This document shows positions 56,460-64,000 of a stretch of 64,000 nucleotides of DNA, in pieces; within the stretch, counting starts at the first letter, position 1, and each line of letters opens with the position of its first letter. The translations under genes and the position numbers were made by a program. The DNA lies in NCBI RefSeq assembly GCF_009601685.2, contig NZ_CP045701.2, forward strand, positions 2,728,001 through 2,792,000, written 5' to 3'. The notes beneath the pieces were generated by a model, which saw only the letters and a list, made by a program, of their open reading frames with translations, did no database searches and was not told the origin of the DNA. The DNA is from Pseudomonas brassicacearum. Lineage in GTDB: Bacteria; Pseudomonadota; Gammaproteobacteria; Pseudomonadales; Pseudomonadaceae.

Positions 56460-58589
56460 ATGCGTCGGATTCTCGTTTCACTGTGTGTGCTCCAGGCTTA
56501 TTCCGTTTCCACCTGGGCAGAAGAGTCAATCCCTGCCACCCCGTCGACCCTTGAGCTGCAAGCCACGGACATTGTCGGCACTGCAGACTATGAATCAGCC
56601 CAGGGCCCGGTGAAGGGCTATCACGCCACCCGTTCGGCCAGTGCGACCCGCACCGACACGGCGATCCATGAAACCCCGCAATCCATTTCCGTGGTGTCCC
56701 GCGACGTTGTCGAAGACCTGGGTGCCACGCGCCTGCAAGACGCCCTCGATTATGCCGGCGGGGTCGGCCGGGGCAACAACTTCGGCGGCCAGGGCCTGAC
56801 CACCTTCACCGTACGCGGTTTCACCACCGGGGAGTTCTACCGCAACGGTTTCCCGATCAACCGTGGCTACCCGAACATGCCGGACGCCAACACCATCGAG
56901 CGACTGGAAGTCCTGCGCGGTCCGGCCACCATGCTCTATGGCCGTGGCGACCCGGGCGGTACCTTCAACGTGGTGTCCAAGCAGCCGTTGGCCGAGCGCA
57001 CGGTGACCCTGGGCAGCCAGGTCAGTGACCAGGGGATGCGTCGCGGTACGCTGGACGCGTCTGGTCCGTTGGATGAAGAAGGGCGCTTGGCTTATCGCTT
57101 GAACGTGATCGGCGAGGGTGGCGACACGTTCCGCGACCACGTCGAGACCGAGCGTTACGGCATCGCGCCCGTGGTGACCTGGCAGGTCAACGACACCACG
57201 CGCCTGACCTTCGAAGGCGACTTCATGCGCAACAACGCTCCTCTGGACCGCGGCTTGACCCATTACGCCGGCCAGCGCGGCACCGCGTCGCGCGATACGT
57301 TCTTCGGCGAGAAAGACGCCGGCAAGCTGCACAACGACAACAACATGCTGCAGGTGCGTTTCGAGCACATGCTCAACGACGACTGGACCCTAGCCGGCGG
57401 TACCCAATGGCTCGACGGCACCCTGCAGGGCAATGCCGTGGAAGGCAACGGCATCGCTGCCGATGGGCGCAGCCTGGGTCGTAACTTCAACTACCGCAAG
57501 CTGGAATGGACCGATCGCGACACCCAGCTCAACCTCACCGGGCATTTCTCCACCGGCGGGTTCGAGCACACGCTGCTGACGGGCATCGAGTATGAAGACT
57601 ACGACTACCAGTCCATCATCCAACGTTCCGCCGCAGGTGCTGGTGCCTACCCGATCGATATCTTCGACCCGGTGTATGGCCAGCCACGCCCGGCGTTGAC
57701 GCGCACGCCCACCGATGACCAGGAAAACCTCAAGACGTTTGGTGTGTTCGTCCAGGATCAGGTGGCGCTGACTGAGCGTTTGAAATTGTTGGCCGGGGCA
57801 CGTTTTGAGCGGTTCGAGCATAAGTACAAGACGTTCGTGACCGACACGGGAAACTGGAACGTGAGCGACAGTGCCGTGACCCCGCGGCTGGGAATGATCT
57901 ACGACCTGACCGACACCGTGGCGGTGTATGCCAATACCGCTCGTTCGTTCAAACCTAACACCGGCCGCAGCAGCGCAGGGGGAGGGTTCAAGCCGGAAGA
58001 AGGCAAGTCCTTCGAAATGGGCGTCAAGTGGGAAGCACTGGATCGCCAGTTGAGTGTCGACGCTGCGGTGTATCAGATCGAAAAGCGTAACGTACTGACC
58101 CCCGATCCAGTGGACCAGGACTTCAAAGTGGCCGCCGGCGAAGTGCGCAGTCGTGGTTTCGACTTGAATGTGGCGGGTAATTTGACGCCGCAGTGGCGCA
58201 TGATCGGTGGCTACGCCTATGTGGATGCCGAAGTGATCAAGGACAATAGCATCCCGTCCGGCACCCGCTTGCTCAACGTGCCCAGGAATGCCTTCAGCCT
58301 GTTGAACGTCTACGAATTCCAGGACGGTGGCCTCAAGGGGCTCGGCCTGGGCCTGGGCGCCAAGTACGTCGATGAGCGGGCCGGTAATACGGCAGCCAGC
58401 ACCTTTACCATGGACAGCTACACCGTCGTCGACCTGCTCGGCTACTACAAGGTCAACGAGCGGATTCGCCTCAACCTGGACCTGAAGAACCTGTTCGACG
58501 CCGATTACGAAGAGGGCGCGTTCGGTGGCGTCTACGCCTACCCAGGTGCACCGCGGACTGTGCAGGCTGGTATTTCCTACACGCTCTGA
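56460..58589 (+). CDS. TonB-dependent siderophore receptor
   Basis: 709 residues: signal peptide (to about residue 20, STWA), a plug domain with HETPQSISVVSRDVVEDLG and IERLEVLRGPATMLYGRGDPGG, and a 22-strand barrel ending in the required terminal aromatic/hydrophobic (GISYTL). It belongs to the FhuA/FpvA-like ferric siderophore group. No N-terminal signalling extension for a sigma/anti-sigma pair is present. A strong terminator follows. Confidence 0.92.
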   Translation: MRRILVSLCVLQAYSVSTWAEESIPATPSTLELQATDIVGTADYESAQGPVKGYHATRSASATRTDTAIHETPQSISVVSRDVVEDLGATRLQDALDYAGGVGRGNNFGGQGLTTFTVRGFTTGEFYRNGFPINRGYPNMPDANTIERLEVLRGPATMLYGRGDPGGTFNVVSKQPLAERTVTLGSQVSDQGMRRGTLDASGPLDEEGRLAYRLNVIGEGGDTFRDHVETERYGIAPVVTWQVNDTTRLTFEGDFMRNNAPLDRGLTHYAGQRGTASRDTFFGEKDAGKLHNDNNMLQVRFEHMLNDDWTLAGGTQWLDGTLQGNAVEGNGIAADGRSLGRNFNYRKLEWTDRDTQLNLTGHFSTGGFEHTLLTGIEYEDYDYQSIIQRSAAGAGAYPIDIFDPVYGQPRPALTRTPTDDQENLKTFGVFVQDQVALTERLKLLAGARFERFEHKYKTFVTDTGNWNVSDSAVTPRLGMIYDLTDTVAVYANTARSFKPNTGRSSAGGGFKPEEGKSFEMGVKWEALDRQLSVDAAVYQIEKRNVLTPDPVDQDFKVAAGEVRSRGFDLNVAGNLTPQWRMIGGYAYVDAEVIKDNSIPSGTRLLNVPRNAFSLLNVYEFQDGGLKGLGLGLGAKYVDERAGNTAASTFTMDSYTVVDLLGYYKVNERIRLNLDLKNLFDADYEEGAFGGVYAYPGAPRTVQAGISYTL

Positions 58590-58604
58590 GTTCCGTGTTT
58601 CATG

Positions 58605-58642
58605 AAAACCCCGAAGGTCCGGCCTTCGGGGTTTTTGTTTTT
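58605..58642 (+). terminator. Rho-independent terminator of the receptor gene
   Basis: AACCCCGAAGG and CCTTCGGGGTT form a perfect stem with a five-base loop, followed by TTTTTGTTTTTT. The A/T-flanked symmetry may make it bidirectional, also ending the convergent SDR gene. Confidence 0.9.
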
Positions 58643-58656
58643 TACCACTTGCCTCT

Positions 58657-59391
58657 TTACCACTTGCCTGTGCTCATCCCGCCGTCCACCGGCAGTATCG
58701 CGCCCGTCGTGAAATCAGCGCCCGCCAGGTACAACACCGCCTCGGCAATTTCCTCGATGGTGCCCACGCGACCGGCCGGGGCCAGGTTGTCGAGGAATTC
58801 GCGGTGCGCCGGGTCGTGCATGGGCGTGTCGATGATGCCGGGGGCGACCGCGTTGACCTTGATGTTGTGGGGCGACAGTTCCAGGGCCAGGGCGCGGGTC
58901 ATCTGGTTGACCCCGCCCTTGATCAACACCGGCAGCGCTGCTGGCACCTGGATGTTCGGTTGCAAGGCCACGGCGGCCGAAATGTTGATGATGAAGCCTT
59001 GCTGGCGCCCGATCATGTGCGCGGCAGCGGCCTGGCTGGCGTAGACCAGGCCCTTGAGGTTGGTGTCCAGCAGCGCGTCCAGGTCTTGGGGGCTGTATTC
59101 GACGAAGGGTTTTGGCAGGAAGAACCCGGCGTTGTTCACCAGCCCATCAACGGCGCCAAACACCTCGACGGCTTGGGTGATGAGGGTGGTTGAAGTGGCC
59201 GGGTCTGCGATGTCGCCGGCCACGCCGAGGAAACCGGCCGGGTGGCCGAGGTCGGCGGCGGCAGCCTCCAGGCCAGACGGGGAGCGAGCATTGCCCACCA
59301 CGTTATACCCCCGGGCCAGGAACGCCTTGACCAAACCCAGGCCGATCCCGCTGGACGCGCCGGTGATGATGACGGTTTTGTTGAGGCTCAT
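58657..59391 (-). CDS. SDR-family oxidoreductase lacking the usual catalytic Tyr
   Basis: 244 residues with a normal cofactor motif (TGASSGIGLGLV), NNAGFF, and VAPGIIDTPM, but at the catalytic site, where YxxxK is expected, the sequence is PAALPVLIKGG: the Lys remains but its partner Tyr is Pro. The C-terminal ILPVDGG is typical. It may be a degenerate enzyme, use another acid, or be an atypical SDR subfamily. It is next to a tautomerase and a divergent LysR gene, suggesting a small aromatic or quinone pathway. Confidence 0.85.
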   Translation of the reverse strand: MSLNKTVIITGASSGIGLGLVKAFLARGYNVVGNARSPSGLEAAAADLGHPAGFLGVAGDIADPATSTTLITQAVEVFGAVDGLVNNAGFFLPKPFVEYSPQDLDALLDTNLKGLVYASQAAAAHMIGRQQGFIINISAAVALQPNIQVPAALPVLIKGGVNQMTRALALELSPHNIKVNAVAPGIIDTPMHDPAHREFLDNLAPAGRVGTIEEIAEAVLYLAGADFTTGAILPVDGGMSTGKW

Positions 59392-59621
59392 GATTGACTC
59401 CTGATCACATTGAGTTGAACCGGTACGCCTGTGTTGGCGGTGGTTGAGCTCAGGGTATTGATGCGCCAGGGTTTGATAAACAAGGCTTCTGGTATTTGAG
59501 TTGATACATCATGTAATCAATCTGAAATGCCTATAAATCCCTGTGCGAGCTTGTCAGGCTGTCCGGTTCGCGCGCAGAAAAAAGCCCGGTCAATCGGACC
59601 GGGCTCGGGAGGGGCAGAGCG

Positions 59622-59828
59622 TTATTCCTTGGGAAGGCTTCGATACTGCGTCGTCGTCATCCCCGCGTATCCCCAATTATCCGTGTCGACTTCCTCGATC
59701 ACGATATGGGTCAAGTGCGGATCCTTGCCCAGCACACGCTGGAGGGTTTCGGTGATTTCAGAAATCACCTGGGCTTTCTGTTCACGGGTGACGCCGTCTC
59801 GGGTAATTCGCACATTGACGAAAGGCAT
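59622..59828 (-). CDS. 4-Oxalocrotonate tautomerase-like protein
   Basis: 68 residues with the catalytic Pro2 right after the initiator Met (MPFVNVRITRDGVTREQKAQ) and the usual beta-alpha-beta hexamer fold (IVIEEVDTDNWGYAGM). It is a 4-OT superfamily isomerase, not a long-form cis-CaaD type. It lies between the SDR and the divergent LysR gene and is probably under that regulator's control. Confidence 0.88.
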   Translation of the reverse strand: MPFVNVRITRDGVTREQKAQVISEITETLQRVLGKDPHLTHIVIEEVDTDNWGYAGMTTTQYRSLPKE

Positions 59829-59956
59829 GGTGCACTCCAGCTGATGGGAAATGGACGCAGGACAACGCCCGCGTGTTGGAAGGTCACTGTATTTATACGC
59901 CGCAGACTGATAAACAGGCTTTTCGAAACTTCAGTTGATACGCGGTGTAATGAATC

Positions 59957-60880
59957 ATGAAGCGTCATTTCGAAGACCTGCAATTGGGCAGCATAGAACT
60001 GTTCTGCCTGGCGGCGGAGGCGGGCAGCTTCACGGCGGCGGCGCAGTTGGCGGGGGTAACCCCGGCGGCGGTGAGCCGCTCGATCTTTCGCCTTGAAGAG
60101 CGCCTGGGCTCACGGCTTTTCGTGCGCACCACTCGCAGCATTCGCCTGACCGAAGCCGGCAAGACCTATTTCGAGCAATGCCGCCAGGCGTTGACGCAAC
60201 TGGTCGAGGCGCAACAGGAAATGATGGGCGCGCAATCGGTGCCGTCCGGGCAGCTGCGTATCAGCCTGCCCACCACCTACGGCCATCACCGCATCCTGCC
60301 CTTGCTGCCGACCTTTCGGGCCCTATACCCGCAAGTGACGGTGGACCTGCACCTGAGCAATCGAAACATCGATTTCGTGGCCGAAGGTTATGACCTCGCC
60401 ATCCGGGTGCGGGCCCAGCCAGACTCTTCGATGATCGCCCGGCTGCTGGAAGACGCAAAACTGGTGGTGGTCGCGTCCCCGGACTATCTGCGCAAGGCCG
60501 GCACGCCGCAAACCGTCGAGGACCTGGACGACCACGAGTGCATCCAGTTCGAATTGCCCAGCAGCGGGCGACGGATTTCCTGGTTGTTCAAGGTCGATGG
60601 CAAGGAAAAGGAGGTGTTCGGCGAAGGAGGCTATTGCTGTTCGGACGATGTGCTTGGTGGCGTGACGCTGGCCAGGCATGGCGCTGGGCTGTTTCAGACC
60701 TACAGGTTCATCGTCGAGCAGGAACTGGCCAACGGCAGCTTGGTGGAAGTACTCCAGCCTTATGCGGGGCGGTCGCGGCCGTTCACCTTGCTGTACCCCC
60801 ATGGCCGCTACGTGCCGCAACGGGTGCGCGCCTTCGTGGACTTCCTGTTGCAGTACCGCCAGCAATGGGCGACGGATTGA
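59957..60880 (+). CDS. LysR-family regulator
   Basis: 307 residues: HTH with SFTAAAQLAGVTPAAVSRSI and a LysR substrate domain (SGQLRISLPTTYGHHRILPL). It is divergent from the tautomerase gene with 128 bp between, and is followed by a composite REP. It probably controls the tautomerase/SDR pair. The effector is unknown. Confidence 0.88.
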   Translation: MKRHFEDLQLGSIELFCLAAEAGSFTAAAQLAGVTPAAVSRSIFRLEERLGSRLFVRTTRSIRLTEAGKTYFEQCRQALTQLVEAQQEMMGAQSVPSGQLRISLPTTYGHHRILPLLPTFRALYPQVTVDLHLSNRNIDFVAEGYDLAIRVRAQPDSSMIARLLEDAKLVVVASPDYLRKAGTPQTVEDLDDHECIQFELPSSGRRISWLFKVDGKEKEVFGEGGYCCSDDVLGGVTLARHGAGLFQTYRFIVEQELANGSLVEVLQPYAGRSRPFTLLYPHGRYVPQRVRAFVDFLLQYRQQWATD

Positions 60881-60893
60881 AGTCACTGTGACC

Positions 60894-61091
60894 TGTGGCG
60901 AGGGGATCTAGCGAAACGTCACACCGCCCCGCTGGGCACTGTAGGAGCTGACGAGTGCAACGAGGCTGCGATCTTTTTTCTCCAGACGCTTGAGTCCCAG
61001 GCGAAAAATCAAAAGATCGCAGCCTTCGGCAGCTCCTACAGGATCCAGCCCAGCGGGGCGGTGCGACGTTCCGCTAAATCCCCTCGCCACA
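60894..61091. repeat. Nested REP composite
   Basis: Outer arms of about 44 bases (60894-60938 and 61048-61091, imperfect) contain GGCGAGGGGAT and CGCCCCGCTGGGC; the inner pair is the TGTAGGAGCTG...GATCTTTT palindrome at about 60940-61040. It is the same nested arrangement as at 50068-50229. Confidence 0.75.
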
Positions 61092-61145
61092 ATGAATCAC
61101 AGCGGCTTCAAGTTGCCAGGGCGCGTTGCGCGGAAAATTTCTCCA

Positions 61146-61580
61146 TCAGAACCGAAACGCCTGACGACCGATCAGCAGCCACTTGCCATTCTTCTGTTTC
61201 TGCCAGACCTGGAAATTCTCGATCTCCGTCGGTACCACCTCAGTGCCCTTGAGCGCCTGTGCCGAGAAGTGGTGGCGCACCAGCGCCACATCACCGGACA
61301 GGGTGATTTTCTGGTTCTTCATTTCCAGGGTCTTGAACGCGCTCTTGCCCGTTTCGATGTCGGCGATGAAGGCTTTCTTGTCCTGGATCTTGCCGCTGGA
61401 GTGCCCGTAGGTCAGGTTCTCGGCGGCCAGTGCCTGGAGTTGTGGGATGTCTTTGTGCAGCATGGCTTGGGTCAGGTGGTCGACGGCCTGGGCCACTTCC
61501 TGCTCGGCCGATGAAGTGGCTGCCGCTGCGTAGCCGCTGAACAGGCACAAGAAACCGATGACCAATGTCGCTTTTTTCAT
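61146..61580 (-). CDS. Secreted NTF2-like (DUF4440-type) protein
   Basis: 144 residues with a signal peptide (MKKATLVIGFLCLFSGYAAA) and a SnoaL/DUF4440-like cone fold (QALAAENLTYGHSSGKIQDK, then VWQKQKNGKWLLIGRQAFRF). Such periplasmic proteins are often binding or isomerase-like; no catalytic residues can be named. The start is 61580 (GGAAAT upstream). Confidence 0.8.
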   Translation of the reverse strand: MKKATLVIGFLCLFSGYAAAATSSAEQEVAQAVDHLTQAMLHKDIPQLQALAAENLTYGHSSGKIQDKKAFIADIETGKSAFKTLEMKNQKITLSGDVALVRHHFSAQALKGTEVVPTEIENFQVWQKQKNGKWLLIGRQAFRF

Positions 61581-61701
61581 GGGGATTTCCTTATTTTTGT
61601 AGGTGTCGGGAGCGCGAGCGATGGGGGCTCGTCGGTCATCGTACAACTAGGAGTGGGATGTTGGCAAACCAGCCGGGTGCATGGCTCAAGAGCGCTGACA
61701 A

Positions 61702-61860
61702 TGTGGCGAGGGAGCTTGCTCCCGCTGGGCTTGTGTAGGAGCTGCCGAAGGCTGCGATCTTTTGATCTTGATCTTTCGCTTTGGACTCAATGTATAGAGG
61801 AAAGATCGCAGCCTCGTTGCACTCGTCAGCTCCTACAGCCCAGCGGGAGTAAGCTCTCAT
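61702..61860. repeat. Nested REP composite with decayed right arm
   Basis: The left outer arm has GGCGAGGGAGCTTGCTCCCG, the inner pair is TGTAGGAGCTG...GATCTTTT. The right outer arm (AGCGGGAGTAAGCTCTCATG) has lost the full complement, so it is an older copy than the one at 50068. Confidence 0.7.
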
Positions 61861-62360
61861 GGAACAAATTGCAACCTGTGATTTTTAAGGCTGAAAATAC
61901 ATATCGATCGGTCTATGAGGAACCGCAGGTAAATATCGGGCAAGGTGCCATTTGATAACGCAACAAGTTGTAGCCGGTTAACTGTAGGAAAATTCCCCAA
62001 AGCATCCGCCAACGTATTATCTATGGCATGACTTTGTTTAATATCGATGAGCCAAAGCGTCCCGTAAGACACTGTATTTACACCAATACAGCCCCAAGAA
62101 ATAACGAAGAAAAGTCGCCCTGTTTAATTTCCGTAAACATATCCAGCGCGACACGTTTAAATACATTCCACATTACGCCTGAAAGGCTACGAGACCTTGC
62201 GTCCTTACTTACGCATGCGTCAGAATCCGCCGGCTTGTGCGCTTTGCCCCTGGCCTCTATCGTTTACCTGCCACTGCCCATCAGTGGTCGGGTTTAGTCG
62301 CCCATCAGGTTTGGTAAGGTGCTTGAGCACCGTTCAGTCAGGTCATTTATATTCCTGCAC
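61861..62360. other. AT-rich gene-free interval
   Basis: This stretch is clearly richer in A and T than the rest of the window and has many stops. Two short frames exist (62072-61857 reverse, 71 codons; 62028-62297 forward, 89 codons), but neither has a ribosome site or recognisable domain. It may carry the promoter of the DUF6124 gene. I cannot support a gene. Confidence 0.5.
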
Positions 62361-62368
62361 TAAATGGT

Positions 62369-62475
62369 GGTTGTGCGCAGGGCGTCCTCGGGCGCGCCGG
62401 GTTTTACCAATTCCTACCGGTCGACTAACCTGCGTACAGCCGCCACCCTTCTTTTAGTCGAGAACGGTTGCAGCT
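62369..62475 (+). ncRNA. Predicted structured 5' leader of the DUF6124 gene
   Basis: GGTTGTGCGCAGG (62369-62381) can pair over 13 positions with CCTGCGTACAGCC (62429-62441), two of them G-U. AGCCGCCACC (62438-62447) can instead pair in 8 of 10 positions with GGTTGCAGCT (62466-62475), sharing four bases with the first stem. The two stems are mutually exclusive, a switch-like layout, ending 22 bases before the start codon. I do not recognise it as a named RNA family. Confidence 0.45.
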
Positions 62476-62496
62476 CCAATGTAGGAATTGTCACTT

Positions 62497-63027
62497 ATGT
62501 TCAAAGTAACTCCCAACCCCCCGGATATCGATTCGGTACTCTACGGCGACTCTCTCGACCCCGAAAAGTTGAAAGAGGCGGCAGACCGCGCGCTCAAGCA
62601 TTACCTGAACCCCGGGGCGACGAAAACGCAGATACCGCCCCGCAAGCCCAGCACGATCTTCACCATCGACGCAGCGGTGGATGACGAAACGTTACTCGTT
62701 GAGGCGTGCGAGTCCTTGGCATCCGCCAGCGTGATGGTCAGCGACCTCGCCGAATTGACGGACGGCCCAAGACGCCAAACGATGCTGGTGCTGCAACGGG
62801 TCATCATGTTGGGTGAGTTAGCGGTCAATCGAGTACTGGATAACACAAGCCTGGGTAGTCGCCAGGGAGTGTTGTGGGGGGCGCCGCAAGCGCCCTCACA
62901 ACCTAAGTCCACAAAGCTCGGTGGAACGTTGGGTTCCGTCAGGCACTGCCAACCGCATGGGCCTTGTTGCTCCGCCTTCACAAGCCTTCCCGAACCGCCT
63001 CCCGAATCCCCTCCAGCAACAGGGTGA
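62497..63027 (+). CDS. DUF6124 family protein, with unusual C-terminal extension
   Basis: Start ATG 62497 with TAGGA upstream. The first 115 residues have the family pattern (MFKVTPNPPDIDS at the start, VEACESLASASVMVSDLAEL and MLVLQRVIMLGELAVNRVLD at the end), which is normally close to full length. Here a further 60 residues of Ser/Pro-rich sequence follow and overlap the convergent LysR gene by 50 bp, suggesting a lost stop codon or frameshift. DUF6124 proteins are a small Pseudomonas family without known function. Confidence 0.8.
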   Translation: MFKVTPNPPDIDSVLYGDSLDPEKLKEAADRALKHYLNPGATKTQIPPRKPSTIFTIDAAVDDETLLVEACESLASASVMVSDLAELTDGPRRQTMLVLQRVIMLGELAVNRVLDNTSLGSRQGVLWGAPQAPSQPKSTKLGGTLGSVRHCQPHGPCCSAFTSLPEPPPESPPATG

Positions 63028-63874
63028 ACGCCGGGTTGTCGTTGTCCTCGCGCCACACCAGGTGCAATTCGCTTTGCACCCCTTCGCCCAGGTCGATCTC
63101 GCGAAACACCACCTGCTTGAACACCACGCTGCTGGCGCAACGCGGTACCAGGGCCAGGCCCATGCCGGCGTTGACCAGCGCCAGGATCGTCAGCGACGAC
63201 CCCAGCCATTGCACGAATTGCGGCGCAACCCGGGCCGAACGCAGCATGCCGGTGAGCAGTTCGTTGAAGGGCGGGTAGGCGGCGTGGGAGTACATGAGGA
63301 ACGGTTGGCCGTCCAGGTCCTGGACGCTGACGGATTCGGCACTGGCCAGGGGATGTCCGGCGGGCACCGCCAGCACGAAGGGCTCGCGCACCAGGCATTC
63401 GGTAGCGTAGCCGGTTTCCAGCAGGGGCGAGCGGACGATGCCAACGTCGATGCGCCGGGCGCGCAGGGCCTCGTGCTGCTGATAGGTGTTCATCTCCGCC
63501 AGGACGATCTTGACCTGGGGCTGTTTCAGCCGGGCCTCGGCAATCACCTTGGGCAGAAACTCGTACACCGCGCTGCCGACGAAGCTGATGGTGACCGAGC
63601 CGATGTCGCCCTGGGCGAAACGCCGGGCCGCCACGGCAGCTTGTTGCGCCTGTTCCAACAGGTTCTGCGCCTCAATGAAAAACGCCCGGCCGGCGGCGGT
63701 GAGTGCCACGCTGCGGGTGCTGCGGGTGAACAGCTCGACGCCCAGGTGGTGCTCCAGCAATTGGATCTGCCGGCTCAGCGGAGGTTGGGTCATGTTCAGG
63801 CGTTCGGCGGCGCGACGGAAGTTGAGTTCGGTCGCCACGGTGGTGAAGCAGCGTAGCTGGGCCAGTTCAAACAT
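62978..63874 (-). CDS. LysR-family regulator (CatM/BenM-like)
   Basis: 298 residues from ATG 63874: HTH NFRRAAERLNMTQPPLSRQI and a LysR substrate domain (GDIGSVTISFVGSAVYEFLP). The MFELAQLRCFTTVATELNFR start and TQPPLSRQIQ loop are of the CatM/BenM/TcuR-like kind that controls aromatic or tricarboxylate catabolism. Its target is probably the divergent gene at the right edge. Confidence 0.88.
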   Translation of the reverse strand: MFELAQLRCFTTVATELNFRRAAERLNMTQPPLSRQIQLLEHHLGVELFTRSTRSVALTAAGRAFFIEAQNLLEQAQQAAVAARRFAQGDIGSVTISFVGSAVYEFLPKVIAEARLKQPQVKIVLAEMNTYQQHEALRARRIDVGIVRSPLLETGYATECLVREPFVLAVPAGHPLASAESVSVQDLDGQPFLMYSHAAYPPFNELLTGMLRSARVAPQFVQWLGSSLTILALVNAGMGLALVPRCASSVVFKQVVFREIDLGEGVQSELHLVWREDNDNPAFTLLLEGIREAVREGL

Positions 63875-63981
63875 TGATTCAATCCAGGTATCAATCAAGT
63901 GCCAAGTTAGATTAGACGGGAACAATCCGCCGCGTCCATCATCGTCCCGTTCCCCATAAAGACAATGATCGGGAGGCACCC

Positions 63982-64000
63982 TTGAAAACCCTATCTGACG
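63982..64000 (+). CDS. Start of a divergent gene cut by the window edge
   Basis: TTG 63982 follows GGGAGG with five-base spacing and begins a frame encoding MKTLSD before the sequence ends. Its position divergent from the LysR gene makes it a probable target gene. Too little is present to name it. Confidence 0.35.

Noticed and set aside
61857..62297. Two short overlapping frames as genes
   Set aside because: No ribosome site, no domain, AT-rich composition; cannot be supported.

Overview
The window looks like a chromosomal segment of a Pseudomonas of the P. fluorescens group. Support: high GC with Pseudomonas codon use, several intergenic REP-type palindromes of the kind common in that group, a DUF6124-type gene, ANR/FNR-type boxes, and E. 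coli-like CydAB with small accessory subunits. The species call is inference. No rRNA, tRNA, CRISPR array, prophage or insertion sequence was seen.

Layout. 1-4.8 kb: a NarL-type regulator cut by the left edge, a divergent hybrid histidine kinase, a flavin/FeS fusion reductase, and a glutathione transferase remnant. 4.8-14.9 kb: a set of regulator/effector pairs (AraC with an AhpD-like protein, AraC-GyrI with an MFS pump, LysR genes, a DMT exporter, a glyoxalase-fold protein, an amidase) with REP elements, one of them inside the MFS coding region. 15.0-21.4 kb: a tightly overlapping seven-gene operon (thermostable-hemolysin-family protein, AMP-dependent acyl ligase, UndA-like haem-oxygenase-fold diiron protein, SDR, exported TPR protein, OmpR-type regulator, sensor kinase). 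I read it as a biosynthesis-plus-sensing system for a fatty-acyl-derived small molecule, and it is my main candidate for an undescribed system.

21.4-33.8 kb: a sulfide/persulfide oxidation island. A seven-gene leftward operon encodes persulfide dioxygenase, a DUF442-sulfide:quinone reductase fusion, TauE, two YeeE/YedE half-transporters, a DUF2892 protein and an ArsO-like monooxygenase. Next to it a FisR-like sigma54 activator is flanked on both sides by ACTGCCA/TGGCAGT inverted repeats. Both flanking operons have a recognisable -24/-12 promoter, and the rightward one is cydP-cydA-cydB-cydX-ybgE plus a truncated haemoglobin and a rhodanese. The sequence suggests that sulfide oxidation into the quinone pool is co-regulated with a sulfide-tolerant terminal oxidase.

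33.9-48.5 kb: an oxygen-limitation island. Four tandem-domain universal stress proteins, a P-type cation ATPase with a Met-rich secreted partner, an MgtC/DUF4010 membrane protein, an acetyltransferase, a Zn alcohol dehydrogenase, a phosphoketolase and a beta-CASP nuclease share perfect or near-perfect TTGAT-N4-ATCAA boxes. 48.5-53.1 kb: trans-4-hydroxyproline catabolism (epimerase, D-hydroxyproline dehydrogenase subunits, GntR regulator). 53.1-64 kb: repeats, an MFS transporter and MocR regulator, a TonB-dependent siderophore receptor with a candidate Fur box, an SDR lacking the usual catalytic Tyr, a tautomerase, two LysR genes, a small secreted NTF2-like protein, and a DUF6124 gene behind a predicted structured leader.
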